Below, piece by piece: positions 38,478 to 48,600 of a stretch of 64,000 nt of DNA. Source of the stretch: Microvenator marinus (GTDB taxonomy: Bacteria > Myxococcota_A > Bradymonadia > Bradymonadales > Bradymonadaceae); NCBI RefSeq assembly GCF_007993755.1, contig NZ_CP042467.1, positions 4,674,001-4,738,000 on the forward strand, written 5' to 3'. Below the pieces are notes generated by a model. The model was not told where the DNA came from and did no database searches. It saw nothing but the letters and a program-made list of their open reading frames with translations. The translations under genes were made by a program, and so were the position numbers. The stretch's first letter is position 1, and each line of letters starts with the position of its first letter.

Positions 38478-39641
38478 ATGCGCATCGTGATCTTGCTGAT
38501 TGCCATGTCTTTGATGGCATGTGCTCAGAAAAATGGGTCGACCCCCAAATCCGAAGAAGTGGTGAGCTCGCCGCCAGCTCCGCAGCCGGTCGTGGCAGAA
38601 AAGACGCCCGAAGTGATCGAAGAAGTTGCTGAGCCGGAGCCAGAAGCCGTGCCAGAGCCGGAGCCCGCGTGGACTGAAGCGCAGGTGGCTGAGGCTCTGA
38701 ATCCAGCCGTCCAGCTTCCCGAATCTCTCAAGAATGCCTTTGCCGAGGTTGAGCTCGACCCATTCCCAGAAGCGCTCGTCCTCGACGCCCACTACTGGGT
38801 TTCCAACGAAAACCATCACTATCTCTACAAGCCTTTTGTGGATGAGCACCGTGGTATCTATCTTGGCGTCGGCACCGACCAGAACTACCTGATCGCCGCG
38901 TGGTCCAAGTCGCCGATTCTCCTGATGTTCGACTTTGACGAGCAGATTCGAAACGTTCACGACATCTACGGGTCGATCTTCAGGCGCGTTGAAAATCCCA
39001 TAGACTTTCTCAAGACGTGGACCGAGGAAGAGAAGATTGCAGGATGGATTGCCGAGGATTTTCCGGAAGAGCGCGCGAAGGCTCTCCAGAAGTCTCTAAA
39101 GATTTCGCGTAAATCCGTGTTGGGCCGGCTGCGCCTTGTGGTCCGCGAATATCGGGAGCGTAAAGTTGATACGTTTTTGACCGACCAAGAGCAGTACGAT
39201 TTCATCCGAAATCTCTGGCTCAATAATCGTGTTTTCGCCTATCGCGGCGACCTCACGGCCGACAAGACCATGAAGCAAATTGCTAAAGTCTTGAAGGATC
39301 ACCAACTCTCGCTGGGCCTCGTCTACCTCTCGAATGCCGAGCAGTACTTTGATTTCACGCCGCAGTTTAGGCGCAATATCATTGACCAACCCTTTGACGA
39401 GAAAGCGCTGATCCTGAGGACCAGGCCTTGGGAGAAACTCGGGTACCCCGAAGGCGGGCGCTACCATTACAACGTGCAAAACGCCCAGAACTTTGCCGAA
39501 TGGATGAAAGTTCATCGTGTGAAAAACGCCTCCAGACTTCTCGTGGGTTGGCGCACCAATGACCCAGAAATTCTGGGCGTGTCCGAACTTAAGCGAACGC
39601 CTAGACCCTCCAAGACTCCGCCCGAAATCGCTCCGGAGTAG
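38478..39641 (+). CDS. Lipoprotein of unknown function
   Basis: 387 aa from the ATG at 38478, which has AAGGAG (38466-38471) at good distance; a TTG at 38463 overlaps this site. The signal MRIVILLIAMSLMAC ends in a lipobox. A Pro/Glu-rich linker covers about residues 20-65. The main domain has NENHHYLYKPFVDEHRGIYLG and VGTDQNYLIAAWSKS. From memory this resembles conserved uncharacterised proteins seen in Leptospira and Myxococcota, but I cannot verify it and claim no activity. The beta-lactamase-like lipoprotein follows 3 nt later, so the two are co-transcribed. Confidence 0.7.
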   Translation: MRIVILLIAMSLMACAQKNGSTPKSEEVVSSPPAPQPVVAEKTPEVIEEVAEPEPEAVPEPEPAWTEAQVAEALNPAVQLPESLKNAFAEVELDPFPEALVLDAHYWVSNENHHYLYKPFVDEHRGIYLGVGTDQNYLIAAWSKSPILLMFDFDEQIRNVHDIYGSIFRRVENPIDFLKTWTEEEKIAGWIAEDFPEERAKALQKSLKISRKSVLGRLRLVVREYRERKVDTFLTDQEQYDFIRNLWLNNRVFAYRGDLTADKTMKQIAKVLKDHQLSLGLVYLSNAEQYFDFTPQFRRNIIDQPFDEKALILRTRPWEKLGYPEGGRYHYNVQNAQNFAEWMKVHRVKNASRLLVGWRTNDPEILGVSELKRTPRPSKTPPEIAPE

Positions 39642-39644
39642 TCG

Positions 39645-40835
39645 GTGAATTTCAGGACTTTCATCGCCGGGTTGGTTCTGCTCGCAGGCTGCCAAACGCC
39701 TGAACCCAGATCCGAGCCGGCCCCAGAAATACAAGTCCAGTTCGAGGACACGACCTCACAAAAAGAACCACCAAAGAAGACCGACGATTGTGCGTCTGAA
39801 GTTCCCGTTATCGACCTCGACGGCAGCCTTGCTCGGATTCTTCCAGCGTCGGTGCTCCAAAATCCTGGCAAATTTCGGGTACAAATCCTCGTCTCGTTTC
39901 AGACCCCGGAAGGGTGTCTCTCGCAGTGGATCTACCGAGCCGACGAAGAGTATTTTTACCCGGCGAGCGCGATTAAAACCGTGGCGAGCCTCGAGGCTCT
40001 GAGGTTGGCCGAAGAACTTGGCGTGGGGCTCGACGAGCCGCTCCGCTTCCAAGATTCAGAACCGGCAGAAACATCGCTCAGGAAGCTCGTCGAGGACACT
40101 CAGATCATCTCCAGTAACCTCGCCTTCAACCGGCTCTACGAGTTCGCAGGACCAGACCGAATCCACCAATATTTCTGGAGCCAGGGCTTTTCATCACTTC
40201 GCCTGCTCCACCGCATGTTCTCCAAACGAACGCTCGACGAGGAACGAATCGTGCCGGCCATTGAGATTTGTCGCGGTGGGCCATGTGCCTTTGAGCCCCT
40301 TTTGCCGCGCCGTGAGGGTAAAGCTCTCACTGTTGAAAAGTCTGTGAATACTTTGATCGGGGAATCCTATTTGGACCCACTGAGCAATGAGTTGAAGGTC
40401 GAACCGATGGATTTCAGCGTGAAAAATGCCTTCGATTTGCGAGACCACCAAAAGCTTCACCGAACCCTGATTTTTGGCGAGTTTCCGGGCCTCTCTCTCG
40501 CAAGCCGAAACTTCCTTTTGGAGACGATGAGCCGCGCGCCTGAGAGCTCACTGACGCGCTTTAAGCCGCTGACGCCGGGGCTTTCGGAAGCGCGCCTTCG
40601 CTATACCAACAAGGCTGGTCGGGCCCTCGGATTTCACGTCGAGAACGCCGCACTCTCCGACCCTCGCCGGCCTCTTGGTCAATGCCCCGTGCTCTTCGTG
40701 AGCGCAGCGATCTACGTCAACGAGGACGGCCGGCTCAACGACGACCAGTACGAGTACGACACCATCTCGTTCCCCTTCTTTGAGGCGCTCGGTCGCGAGG
40801 TTTCCGCCTATTTAGAACATATTACGTGCACGTAA
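39645..40835 (+). CDS. Serine beta-lactamase/PBP-like lipoprotein
   Basis: 396 aa starting at GTG 39645. The signal MNFRTFIAGLVLLAGC ends in a lipobox. The serine penicilloyl-transferase motifs appear in order: S108-A-I-K111 (SxxK) in YPASAIKTVASLEAL, S156-S-N158 (SxN) in QIISSNLAFNRL, and K323-A-G (KTG-like) in TNKAGRALG. This order and spacing fit class A beta-lactamases and low-molecular-weight PBPs, but the third motif lacks the usual T/S. Hydrolysis of beta-lactams or peptidoglycan peptides is possible, and an inactive relative cannot be excluded. The gene ends inside a 28-bp palindrome (40815-40842). Confidence 0.72.
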   Translation: MNFRTFIAGLVLLAGCQTPEPRSEPAPEIQVQFEDTTSQKEPPKKTDDCASEVPVIDLDGSLARILPASVLQNPGKFRVQILVSFQTPEGCLSQWIYRADEEYFYPASAIKTVASLEALRLAEELGVGLDEPLRFQDSEPAETSLRKLVEDTQIISSNLAFNRLYEFAGPDRIHQYFWSQGFSSLRLLHRMFSKRTLDEERIVPAIEICRGGPCAFEPLLPRREGKALTVEKSVNTLIGESYLDPLSNELKVEPMDFSVKNAFDLRDHQKLHRTLIFGEFPGLSLASRNFLLETMSRAPESSLTRFKPLTPGLSEARLRYTNKAGRALGFHVENAALSDPRRPLGQCPVLFVSAAIYVNEDGRLNDDQYEYDTISFPFFEALGREVSAYLEHITCT

Positions 40836-40842
40836 TGTGTTC
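40815..40842. promoter_or_regulatory. 28-bp near-perfect palindrome, candidate operator
   Basis: Two 14-bp arms meet at GTG|CAC with one mismatch; the perfect core is ATTACGTGCACGTAAT. It contains the stop codon of the preceding gene and lies 41 nt upstream of the lipoprotein start at 40883. No T run follows on either strand, so an intrinsic terminator is unlikely. The symmetry suits a dimeric repressor. Confidence 0.45.
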
Positions 40843-40882
40843 ATCGTCTATGAATGAGGCAGATTATTGAGAGGAGGATTTG

Positions 40883-41413
40883 ATGAAGTTTATTGTGATT
40901 TTTATGGCTCTATTGCTTGGTGTGTCTTGCGACAAGTCCAATGAAAGTGCTGAAGACACCGCTAAAACCGCGGCCGAAAAGATGGGCGTTCCTTCAGAGA
41001 AGGAAATCAAGCAAGACATCAAAAAGGGTGTGGAAGATGTCCTGAAGAATAAGGGGCCAAAATGGAAGGTGAGCTACAACGGGGATCTGAGTGGCAAGTT
41101 AGAGGGGAGTATTCTCACGGCGACGAGTGTCGCTGGGGCCACGACACTGGTAGGCGCCGATATGACTCCTGACAAGAAGGCCAAAGCAGACCATCAAATT
41201 CAAGCCACAATTGTCAATCGCGCAGACCCGCCCATGGTCATGATGACTTTGACTTTGGCCGATGGAACCAAGTGCCAAGCGGGTAAAGGCCAGACGAGCA
41301 AGGTGAAGTTCCACGACGAAAATGCAAAGACTTTGAAGGCAGACTTAAAGGGTGCGCTTACGTGTGAAGGTGGAAAGAAGATCACGTACGAGGCGAACGT
41401 CGACAGGAGCTAG
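40883..41413 (+). CDS. Small lipoprotein of unknown function
   Basis: 176 aa. GAGGAGG (40871-40877) fixes the ATG at 40883. The signal MKFIVIFMALLLGVSC ends in a lipobox. A charged helical segment (about residues 20-58, rich in Lys/Glu) precedes a beta-rich domain (KWKVSYNGDLSGKLEGSIL ...) with one Cys pair. I recognise no family. The strong ribosome-binding site and the upstream palindrome suggest a regulated, well-translated gene. Confidence 0.7.
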   Translation: MKFIVIFMALLLGVSCDKSNESAEDTAKTAAEKMGVPSEKEIKQDIKKGVEDVLKNKGPKWKVSYNGDLSGKLEGSILTATSVAGATTLVGADMTPDKKAKADHQIQATIVNRADPPMVMMTLTLADGTKCQAGKGQTSKVKFHDENAKTLKADLKGALTCEGGKKITYEANVDRS

Positions 41414-41414
41414 C

Positions 41415-42074
41415 CTAGGCGTCCGGGTTCTGGAACTCTTTGCGGTGCTCGGCGATCACGTATTCCTGCTCCATCATGGAAGCGCCTGCGTAGAGTAGGG
41501 CCGAAAGTCCGATATACACGATGAAAAGAAAGAGGGCGGTGCTACCCCATTCGCCTACGACTTGGGAGTAGTCTAGTGCCACGCCTACTCCCACACCCTG
41601 CATAATCGCGAAGAGAATACTGAAGAGGGTCGCGGCCATCGCGGGGTCCATTTGATCTAGCGTGTTGTGGGATTGAACCGCCTGTTTGCGGGCACGTTTT
41701 AATGACTCCGCTGACGTCCATTTATCGCGTTTTTGATAGAGGTGAAGGTGACCAAACGCATGGACGAAGGGGCCTCCGAGGTTTCGATTGGTCTTGCCAC
41801 CCCAGAGCAGCATTGCCCCGGCGCCGATTCCACAAATCGCCGCCGCAATTGCGTACTCAAGTGGTTTGTTTACAAAGATCATCCCAGTCACAAGCACAAA
41901 AGCCAAAAACGAGACGGCCAGGTTTGCGATGGCGAGGTAGGTCAGACCACTATGTGCAAAGACGCCAAAGCGGGTGGCGATCTGATTGTTGTAGGACCCA
42001 ACCAACCCCATCAGGACAAAGTAGAACGCAGGCGCGCAGATGATTCCTAGAAATATCGCGATGATGAGTGTCAT
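41415..42074 (-). CDS. Hypothetical integral membrane protein
   Basis: 219 aa with about five hydrophobic helices: near residues 3-24, 43-65, 73-92, 145-168 and 180-200. A basic cytoplasmic loop (LKRARKQAVQS) lies between helices 3 and 4. It has no catalytic motif and no recognised family. It is convergent with the lipoprotein at 40883 (one base between the stops) and divergent from recC. Confidence 0.65.
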   Translation of the reverse strand: MTLIIAIFLGIICAPAFYFVLMGLVGSYNNQIATRFGVFAHSGLTYLAIANLAVSFLAFVLVTGMIFVNKPLEYAIAAAICGIGAGAMLLWGGKTNRNLGGPFVHAFGHLHLYQKRDKWTSAESLKRARKQAVQSHNTLDQMDPAMAATLFSILFAIMQGVGVGVALDYSQVVGEWGSTALFLFIVYIGLSALLYAGASMMEQEYVIAEHRKEFQNPDA

Positions 42075-42150
42075 GTTTCCCTTTTTCCAAAAAACTCGTC
42101 GGCCCTTTGACGACGCTCAGGCCCGATAAATTCACGAGTTTGGCAAGTCG

Positions 42151-42165
42151 GGCACGTATCGTGCC
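42151..42165. promoter_or_regulatory. Small inverted repeat between divergent genes
   Basis: GGCACG and CGTGCC flank TAT, 28 nt upstream of the candidate recC -35 box. The size suits an operator half-site pair; no regulator is known. Confidence 0.25.
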
Positions 42166-42192
42166 GATGTCTCGGATTGTAGCATTTTGATC

Positions 42193-42221
42193 CTGACGGC
42201 AGCTCGAGTCAGGGGTATAAG
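42193..42221 (+). promoter_or_regulatory. Candidate promoter of recC-recB-recD
   Basis: CTGACG (42193-42198), a 17-nt spacer and TATAAG (42216-42221), 22 nt upstream of the recC ATG. Confidence 0.45.
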
Positions 42222-42242
42222 GTGGGGACACCGGAGAGTCAA

Positions 42243-45200
42243 ATGTTCAAATTATATGCGTGGCCTGATGCGGAGGTTCTCGTTCGCGAGTTGGCCTATG
42301 AGATTGACGCATCGCGAGTAGACGTCTTTGAAGACGTTCATGTCCTGACTCCAAATCAAACCCTCGGTGGGTTCCTGGAGTTGGGGCTCGCACGCCATTC
42401 GCGCTCCCAGATTGCGGCCAATGTTACGTTTTCACGGCTCGAATCCTATTTGACCAAACTTTTGGAGAAAGCCGACGAACGCCTGAGAGTCTTGAACTCA
42501 GATATGCTCCAGAGTTTGGTGCTCTCGGTGCTCAATGACCAGGACTTTTTGGAGAGTCCGGAGGCTCGAGACCCTCGCATGTACGTTGAGCCTGCGGAGC
42601 TTGATGGCCTAGACATCGCGCGAGAGACGCGAGCGTTCCAACTCTCTTCCAAGGTCGCCGGGCTCTTCACCGACTACGCGTGGTCTCGCCCGGAGTTATT
42701 AGAGGCCTGGTCCGAGGGGCGATTGCTCTACGACGATGAAACCGAGAGGTGGCAGCGCGCCATCTGGCGTCGGATTTTCGACCATGAGCAGGCGATCGAG
42801 GCCCACTCAAAGCGATACGTCTTTCTCTTCAATGGCCTCGCTTTGCTCTCCGATGATGCCCTTAGGAAGGTGCTTCCAAAGAGGCTCTATTTCTTTGGGT
42901 TTCCGCACCTGAGCGCCTCGTATCACGCGTTCTTAGAGCGTTTGAAACGGCTATCTGATGTCCACTACTTCTGTCTTTTGCCTGACCCCGAATCAGGCTC
43001 GGACGACAAGGCACTCCACTACTGGGGCCCGAAGGTCGCTGTGACCATGAGTGCTCTTCATAAACTCGCGGATACCATGGCTCCGTTTGAAGGGTCTCCG
43101 CCGATTGAATCGGATAGTTTGAGTGCCCTGCAGGCGTTGATCCGTGGAGAGGAGTTCTACGCGTCGAGCCTCGCGCCTGAAGGTGTGATATTGGCCAAGA
43201 CTACCGGGATTAAGCGTGAAGTCGAGGTGGTTGCGAACGCGATTTGGACACGCTTGAGCAAGGACCAAAGTCTCTTTCTCTCAGACTTTGCAGTGGTGAT
43301 CGCGGGTCAAAAAAGTGCCGAGTACCTGGCTCAGATTGAGACCGTTTTCCGCTCCTTTCACGACCTTAGATTCAGCGTCGCCGGGCGCCGAACCCACGAA
43401 CAAAGCCGGATTTTCGGCGCCATTCAAGCACTCTTTGAGCTCCCGCTCGGGGAGTTTTCACGCTCGCAGGTTCTTGGGTGTTTGTTGCACCCAAACATCC
43501 AGATTCAGTGCCCGGATGCTAATGCCGAAGCATGGCTGACCTGGTGCGAGAAGACGGGGATATTCCACGGTCATTCACATGAGGCGCACGCTGGGACCTA
43601 TATTCAGAAGGATATCTACAACTGGGACCAGGGGCTGAGGCGCCTTGCGCTCGGAAGCTTCTTGCGCGCGACCACTGATGAACTCTTCGAGGCCGATCGC
43701 GGCGACTATTTGCCCGAAGAAGTGGACCAGTCTGGAATCGGTGCAGCATCTGCGTTTAATCTCTTTGCGCGCTCACTCATTAACGACGCGCTTTGGCTCA
43801 GCGAGAAGAAACTCTCGCTTAAGCAGTGGAGCCAACTTCTGCTGGAGTTTGTAGAGATTTACGTCGGCGCGGACCGTGCCGATATGGACACCTACCAGTC
43901 CGAGCGCGGCGAGCTCACGCTTGTGGGTATGGTGCTCGCGAGGCTCGGTGAACAAGACGTCAATGAGTCCAAGATTGGCTATCGTAGCGCTACGTTGATG
44001 GCGCTGGCAGCCCTGGAGCGCGTACAAACTCGCGCAGGAAGACTCGCGCTCGATGCCGTGTGCGTCGCGGAGCCATCCACCATTCAAGGGATCAGCTTCC
44101 AGCATATCTTCGTGCTGGGGCTCGGCGAGGGAGAGTTTCCTTCCTCGTTTTTGCCGGAGCCGCTCGACCTTCGCGAGCGTGAACCGAAGCCTCATGACGT
44201 GACTCCGAATCTGAGAGACAGGCTCGCATTTCTGCACCTGATACTAGCCGCGCGAAAGTCCTTGACCCTCTCCTGGGTTTCCAAGGACGCCACAACCGGT
44301 GATGAGCTCGAGCCCGCGTCAGTGGTCTCTGAACTCGAGCATATCATGCGCACCAATCGTTTTGATGTGGTGGTCGAGGACCATCCGCTGCGCAGATTTA
44401 ACGTGGAATGCGGCTATTTTTCCGGCAACAAAAGTTTGGGTCAGAACCATCATCCAGAGGCCTATCGTGAGGCCGTGCTCGCGAGGCTCCACGCCGATTT
44501 GCACGCGCATTTTGTGTCGAAGGCGCAAGTGATGCCGCCCGTGTGGCAGCTCACGCGAGCCCTCGGTGACGGAGAAATCAACACGCTCTTCTGGTTGAAT
44601 CGTAAGATCGGTCTGCACACCTCACGCGCCCAGATTGCGCACGAGGAGCCACGTCGAAAGGTCAAACGTGTCCGCGTGTCACTCTCGCGAATTAAGGCGT
44701 TTTTGCTCTCACCGCTGCAAGGAATTGCCAAGCACCATCTAGGCTTTATCGACGACGATGACCCGGTGCTCCAGGATCGTGAGTCCTTTGGTAATGCCGT
44801 TTGGGGATATACCGTTTTGATGCGTGATTTCTTTATCCAAGAGATGGTGGCGGGCCGAGTAGGGCAGGGTGGGGTGGCTCAGCGTTTTGCTCAAGTCAAG
44901 GACTTCAAGGCAGAGGTTTTGGGCGAGCTTCCTACTGGGGTATTTCGAGACATGGACCTGCCGAGAATTCAGAGTGTGCTCGAGGGCTGGGAGTCTGGAG
45001 TTGGGCCAATGCAGCCACCGGTAATCTACAGCATCAACGAGGAGGTTTCTGACGGACAGACGCGGATTGAGTTCCCGCCTATTCCACTGCAAAAAGATCT
45101 GGAAATTGAGATTTTTGGAGTGCTTCCGCCTTTGGATGGCGCCCGATTCTTGCAGTTTGCGACCGCCTCAAGTTCTAAGATCAAGTACGCGATGGACGCC

Positions 45201-45617
45201 TATGTGGCCCATGTAGTTCTCTCTGCGATGCCGGAGTTTTGCGGTACACACCGTACCGCATTCGTGCAGCTCGCGGAGAAAAACCAAACCTATCAGTTTA
45301 CGCCGCTAAGCAGTTCCGAGGCGATGGAGATACTCCTGAACATCCTTCGCGACCTTGTCGAGCCGGAAGAAGGCTACATGATGCCGCTTGAGGTCGTTGA
45401 AAAATGGGCCGATCAAAAGCGAAATCCAAAGCCGTTTTCTAAGCTCTTGGAAGACGATAAGAACGACATCTACTCGCGCAACACTTACACTTACGGCCCC
45501 ATCAAGGACTACCGTCCCTACGGTCCGCCTTCGGATTTACACGGCCGAGCGCAGCGCTATTTTGCTGCCCTGAATCATCTGAATGAGGCTTTATCGAGAA
45601 GGCAGGGTGACCAATGA
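42243..45617 (+). CDS. recC: RecBCD (exonuclease V) gamma subunit
   Basis: 1124 aa, the RecC length. The ATG at 42243 has GGAGAG upstream; a GTG at 42222 is possible. The N-terminal inactive helicase domain starts VHVLTPNQTLGGFLELGLA, followed by NVTFSRLESYLTKLL and LNGLALLSDDALRKVLPKRLYFFG. Later come HIFVLGLGEGEFPSSFL and the C-terminal inactive nuclease-like domain. RecC recognises Chi and pins the DNA strands in the complex that repairs double-strand breaks and degrades linear DNA. It overlaps recB by 4 nt. Identification rests on these blocks plus the following recB and recD. Confidence 0.93.
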   Translation: MFKLYAWPDAEVLVRELAYEIDASRVDVFEDVHVLTPNQTLGGFLELGLARHSRSQIAANVTFSRLESYLTKLLEKADERLRVLNSDMLQSLVLSVLNDQDFLESPEARDPRMYVEPAELDGLDIARETRAFQLSSKVAGLFTDYAWSRPELLEAWSEGRLLYDDETERWQRAIWRRIFDHEQAIEAHSKRYVFLFNGLALLSDDALRKVLPKRLYFFGFPHLSASYHAFLERLKRLSDVHYFCLLPDPESGSDDKALHYWGPKVAVTMSALHKLADTMAPFEGSPPIESDSLSALQALIRGEEFYASSLAPEGVILAKTTGIKREVEVVANAIWTRLSKDQSLFLSDFAVVIAGQKSAEYLAQIETVFRSFHDLRFSVAGRRTHEQSRIFGAIQALFELPLGEFSRSQVLGCLLHPNIQIQCPDANAEAWLTWCEKTGIFHGHSHEAHAGTYIQKDIYNWDQGLRRLALGSFLRATTDELFEADRGDYLPEEVDQSGIGAASAFNLFARSLINDALWLSEKKLSLKQWSQLLLEFVEIYVGADRADMDTYQSERGELTLVGMVLARLGEQDVNESKIGYRSATLMALAALERVQTRAGRLALDAVCVAEPSTIQGISFQHIFVLGLGEGEFPSSFLPEPLDLREREPKPHDVTPNLRDRLAFLHLILAARKSLTLSWVSKDATTGDELEPASVVSELEHIMRTNRFDVVVEDHPLRRFNVECGYFSGNKSLGQNHHPEAYREAVLARLHADLHAHFVSKAQVMPPVWQLTRALGDGEINTLFWLNRKIGLHTSRAQIAHEEPRRKVKRVRVSLSRIKAFLLSPLQGIAKHHLGFIDDDDPVLQDRESFGNAVWGYTVLMRDFFIQEMVAGRVGQGGVAQRFAQVKDFKAEVLGELPTGVFRDMDLPRIQSVLEGWESGVGPMQPPVIYSINEEVSDGQTRIEFPPIPLQKDLEIEIFGVLPPLDGARFLQFATASSSKIKYAMDAYVAHVVLSAMPEFCGTHRTAFVQLAEKNQTYQFTPLSSSEAMEILLNILRDLVEPEEGYMMPLEVVEKWADQKRNPKPFSKLLEDDKNDIYSRNTYTYGPIKDYRPYGPPSDLHGRAQRYFAALNHLNEALSRRQGDQ

Positions 45618-48600
45618 GATATTATCGCAAACCCGAAATTCTAGTGCCGGGCCCCCGAAGCGTTTCGCTCGATGAACACACAGTGATCGAGGCCTCCGCA
45701 GGGACCGGGAAGACCTATACGCTTGAGCATCTCTACGTCAGCTTGATCCTTGAGCGCGGCGCCAAGGTTGAAGAAATCCTGGTGGTGACTTTCACGAGGC
45801 GCGCTGCCGCTGACATGAAGAAGCGCATCCGGGAACTCCTCTTAAAGCTCGTGGACCCGACCACTAGCCAGACGCGTGTGCGTGGCCAAGAGGAGCACTA
45901 TTGGGAGATCGGAACCCAAGAGGTGCACCGGATGCAAGAGGCCTTGCACGCCTTTGACCGCGCTCAGATTTCCACCATTCACACCTTCGCTCAGAACTGG
46001 CTTCGCCGATACGCGTTTGAGACCAGACAGCTCTTCAACGGTGTGCTCGTCGATGCTGAAGAGGTCTTTGAGCGCGCCTATGGCGAATTGATGCGAGAGC
46101 ATTTTTCCGTCGAGCCGTCGAACCGAGTTTGGCTTGAGGCCTGGTACAAGGCGTGTCCCGCCCATACAAGTCCTGACGAAGAGCTCATGAGCACGTTGAA
46201 ACAAGTGCATGAGTCGAACGCGCCGGTAGCTCCGCGTTTTGATGAGGCTGGTCTACAAGGGCTTCTGAGGCGTTTGGAGTCCGGAGATTCGGATTCCGAG
46301 TTCCTCAACCTCGTCAAAACGGCCGTGGTTCAGGTCTTTTCGCCGGTCGTCAAAGACGTCATCAAACGCATCAAGGCATCGCAAGGGCTCTACACGTATG
46401 ACGATATGTTGAGCGTGCTCGATGAGGTGGTTCGCCGCCCGAGCCCGAATCCGCTCAAAGACGCCATGCAAAACGCCTATCGCTACGCGCTCATCGATGA
46501 ATTCCAGGACACGGACCCCGTGCAATGGCGGATTTTCCGGACCGTTTTCGCCGGAACTGGGCGGCACGTTGTGTACCTGATTGGGGACCCCAAACAGTCG
46601 ATCTACGGGTTTCGAGGGGCCGACGTTCAAATCTACCGGAAGGCCTGCGAGGAGCTGCTCGGTGAGAGAAAACCCGTCCGTCTGAGCCAGAACTACAGGT
46701 CCACAAAGGAGATGATCGACGCGTACAACAAGATCTTCGAGGGCTATTTTTCGGACCCGAGTACCTATCCCGAACCCGTGAGTTGTGCGCGACCAAGGCT
46801 CACCGTCACCAATTCGGCTGGAAGAGAGCCCGCCATCACGCTTCTTCAGAGCCCCAAGAGCGCCCTAGATCCGAAGCAGGCTATGCGCGAGTCGTTCGCG
46901 GCCGAGATCGCGCGGATTCTCGGTCCTGAGGGGCTTGTGGTGAGTGACGGCGAAAAGACCAGAAGGCTCAAGCCGTCGGATATCTACGTTCTGGCGCGAC
47001 GAGGCAAAGACGGTGTGGCGATCGCTGAGTCGCTTCGAGCACGCGGCGTGCCATTCGCGTTCTACCGGCAAGAGGGCCTTTTTCAGACCCACGAGGCGCG
47101 AGATATCGCGTCCTTGCTCGCCGCCATTGCTGACCCGAGGTCTAGGTCTCTACGCCGTCACGCGCTCATTACTCCGTTTTTTGGCGTGGCGTTGCACAAG
47201 GTGCAATCGGTGGATTCTGTGGAAGGCGGATGGCATCAGGCGCTTTTGGACCAGTGGCAAATCTTGGCGCGAAAACGCCTCTACACCATCCTCTTCGACC
47301 AGATTCTGAGGACCAGCGGACTGATTCGTAGGCTCGTGCTTTTGGACTCTTCTGAGCGCAGCCTGACCAATTACGAACACCTCTTTGAGCTCATCGCTCA
47401 AGAGGCAGGACGGCGCGAATACGAGATTTCCGACCTCGCCACCTGGATGAAAAGACGCGTTGAAGGGAATATGGAGGACCCCGATCAGGACGTGAATCTA
47501 CAACGGCTTGAGACCGATCAAAGCGCCGTGCAAATCATGACGATTCACGCGAGCAAGGGCCTGCAGGCGCACGTGGTCTTTGTTTACGACGAAGGCAGCG
47601 GTGGTGGGCATACCGGCTGGAAGCGCTTTAAGCGCGAAGACGGAGAGACGGGCATGTTCCTGGCCAAGAACTCGGCCTTTGATCGAGACAAAGAAGCCTA
47701 TGACCAAGACGAAAACGAGCGGCTATATTACGTGGCGCTGACCCGTGCAATTTCCAAACTCTACCTTCCCGATATCGCCAAGAAAGGCGCGTTTTATAAG
47801 CAGGTTGTCGAACACGTACTTCGCCAAACTCCCGACGCGATTTGCTTTGAGTTCAGGCCAGCAGATGCTGAGGAGGTGGCCATTCCTAAGGCGGCAGACT
47901 TCGTCAAAACACTGCAGTCCTGGGAGCCCCCACATACCTCCACGCTCGCCACTGCGGGCATGAGCGATAATGACGTCTTGGAACTTAAAAAACGGGTTCT
48001 GCAGATGGCCTCTTACTCGAAGCTGAAGGCGAATCATACGGCCGACACGTCCGAGCTCAAGGTGGTGGATGAGTCGGAGGAGATCGAAGAAGAAGAAGTC
48101 CAAGACCCGGATGCATGGGGATTTATTGAGCCCAACCACCTGCCGGGTGGAACCAAGGCTGGCTCTATGATTCACGAGGTCCTGGAGTTTGTAGATTTTA
48201 GGTTCGCGGCCTCGTGCAGCACGGCTGAGCAATGGTCTGAAGACGCAAAAGTAAAGGCACTCGTCGAGACTACCATGCAGAAATACAGGTTTGATGTTGA
48301 GGCCTACTGGGATGATGTGATTGCGATGCTCTGGGGCACGCTACATGCCAACGTTGCCGATGGTTTTGACGGCTGGATTTCGCCTCTCTCTAGCTTGGAT
48401 ACCTCAAGGGTAAAGCGCGAAGTCAGGTTTGTGTTTCCCATCCCTGAAAAAGGAAGAGCGTCGAGGCGCCAAACCAAAGGCTTCGCCGAGGGATTCGTAG
48501 ACCTCTTGTTTGAGCATCAGGGGCGAATGTACTTCGCTGACTGGAAGACCGATGTACTTGAACACGGTGATTATTCGCGCCGAAAACTCGCGAGGCGAGT

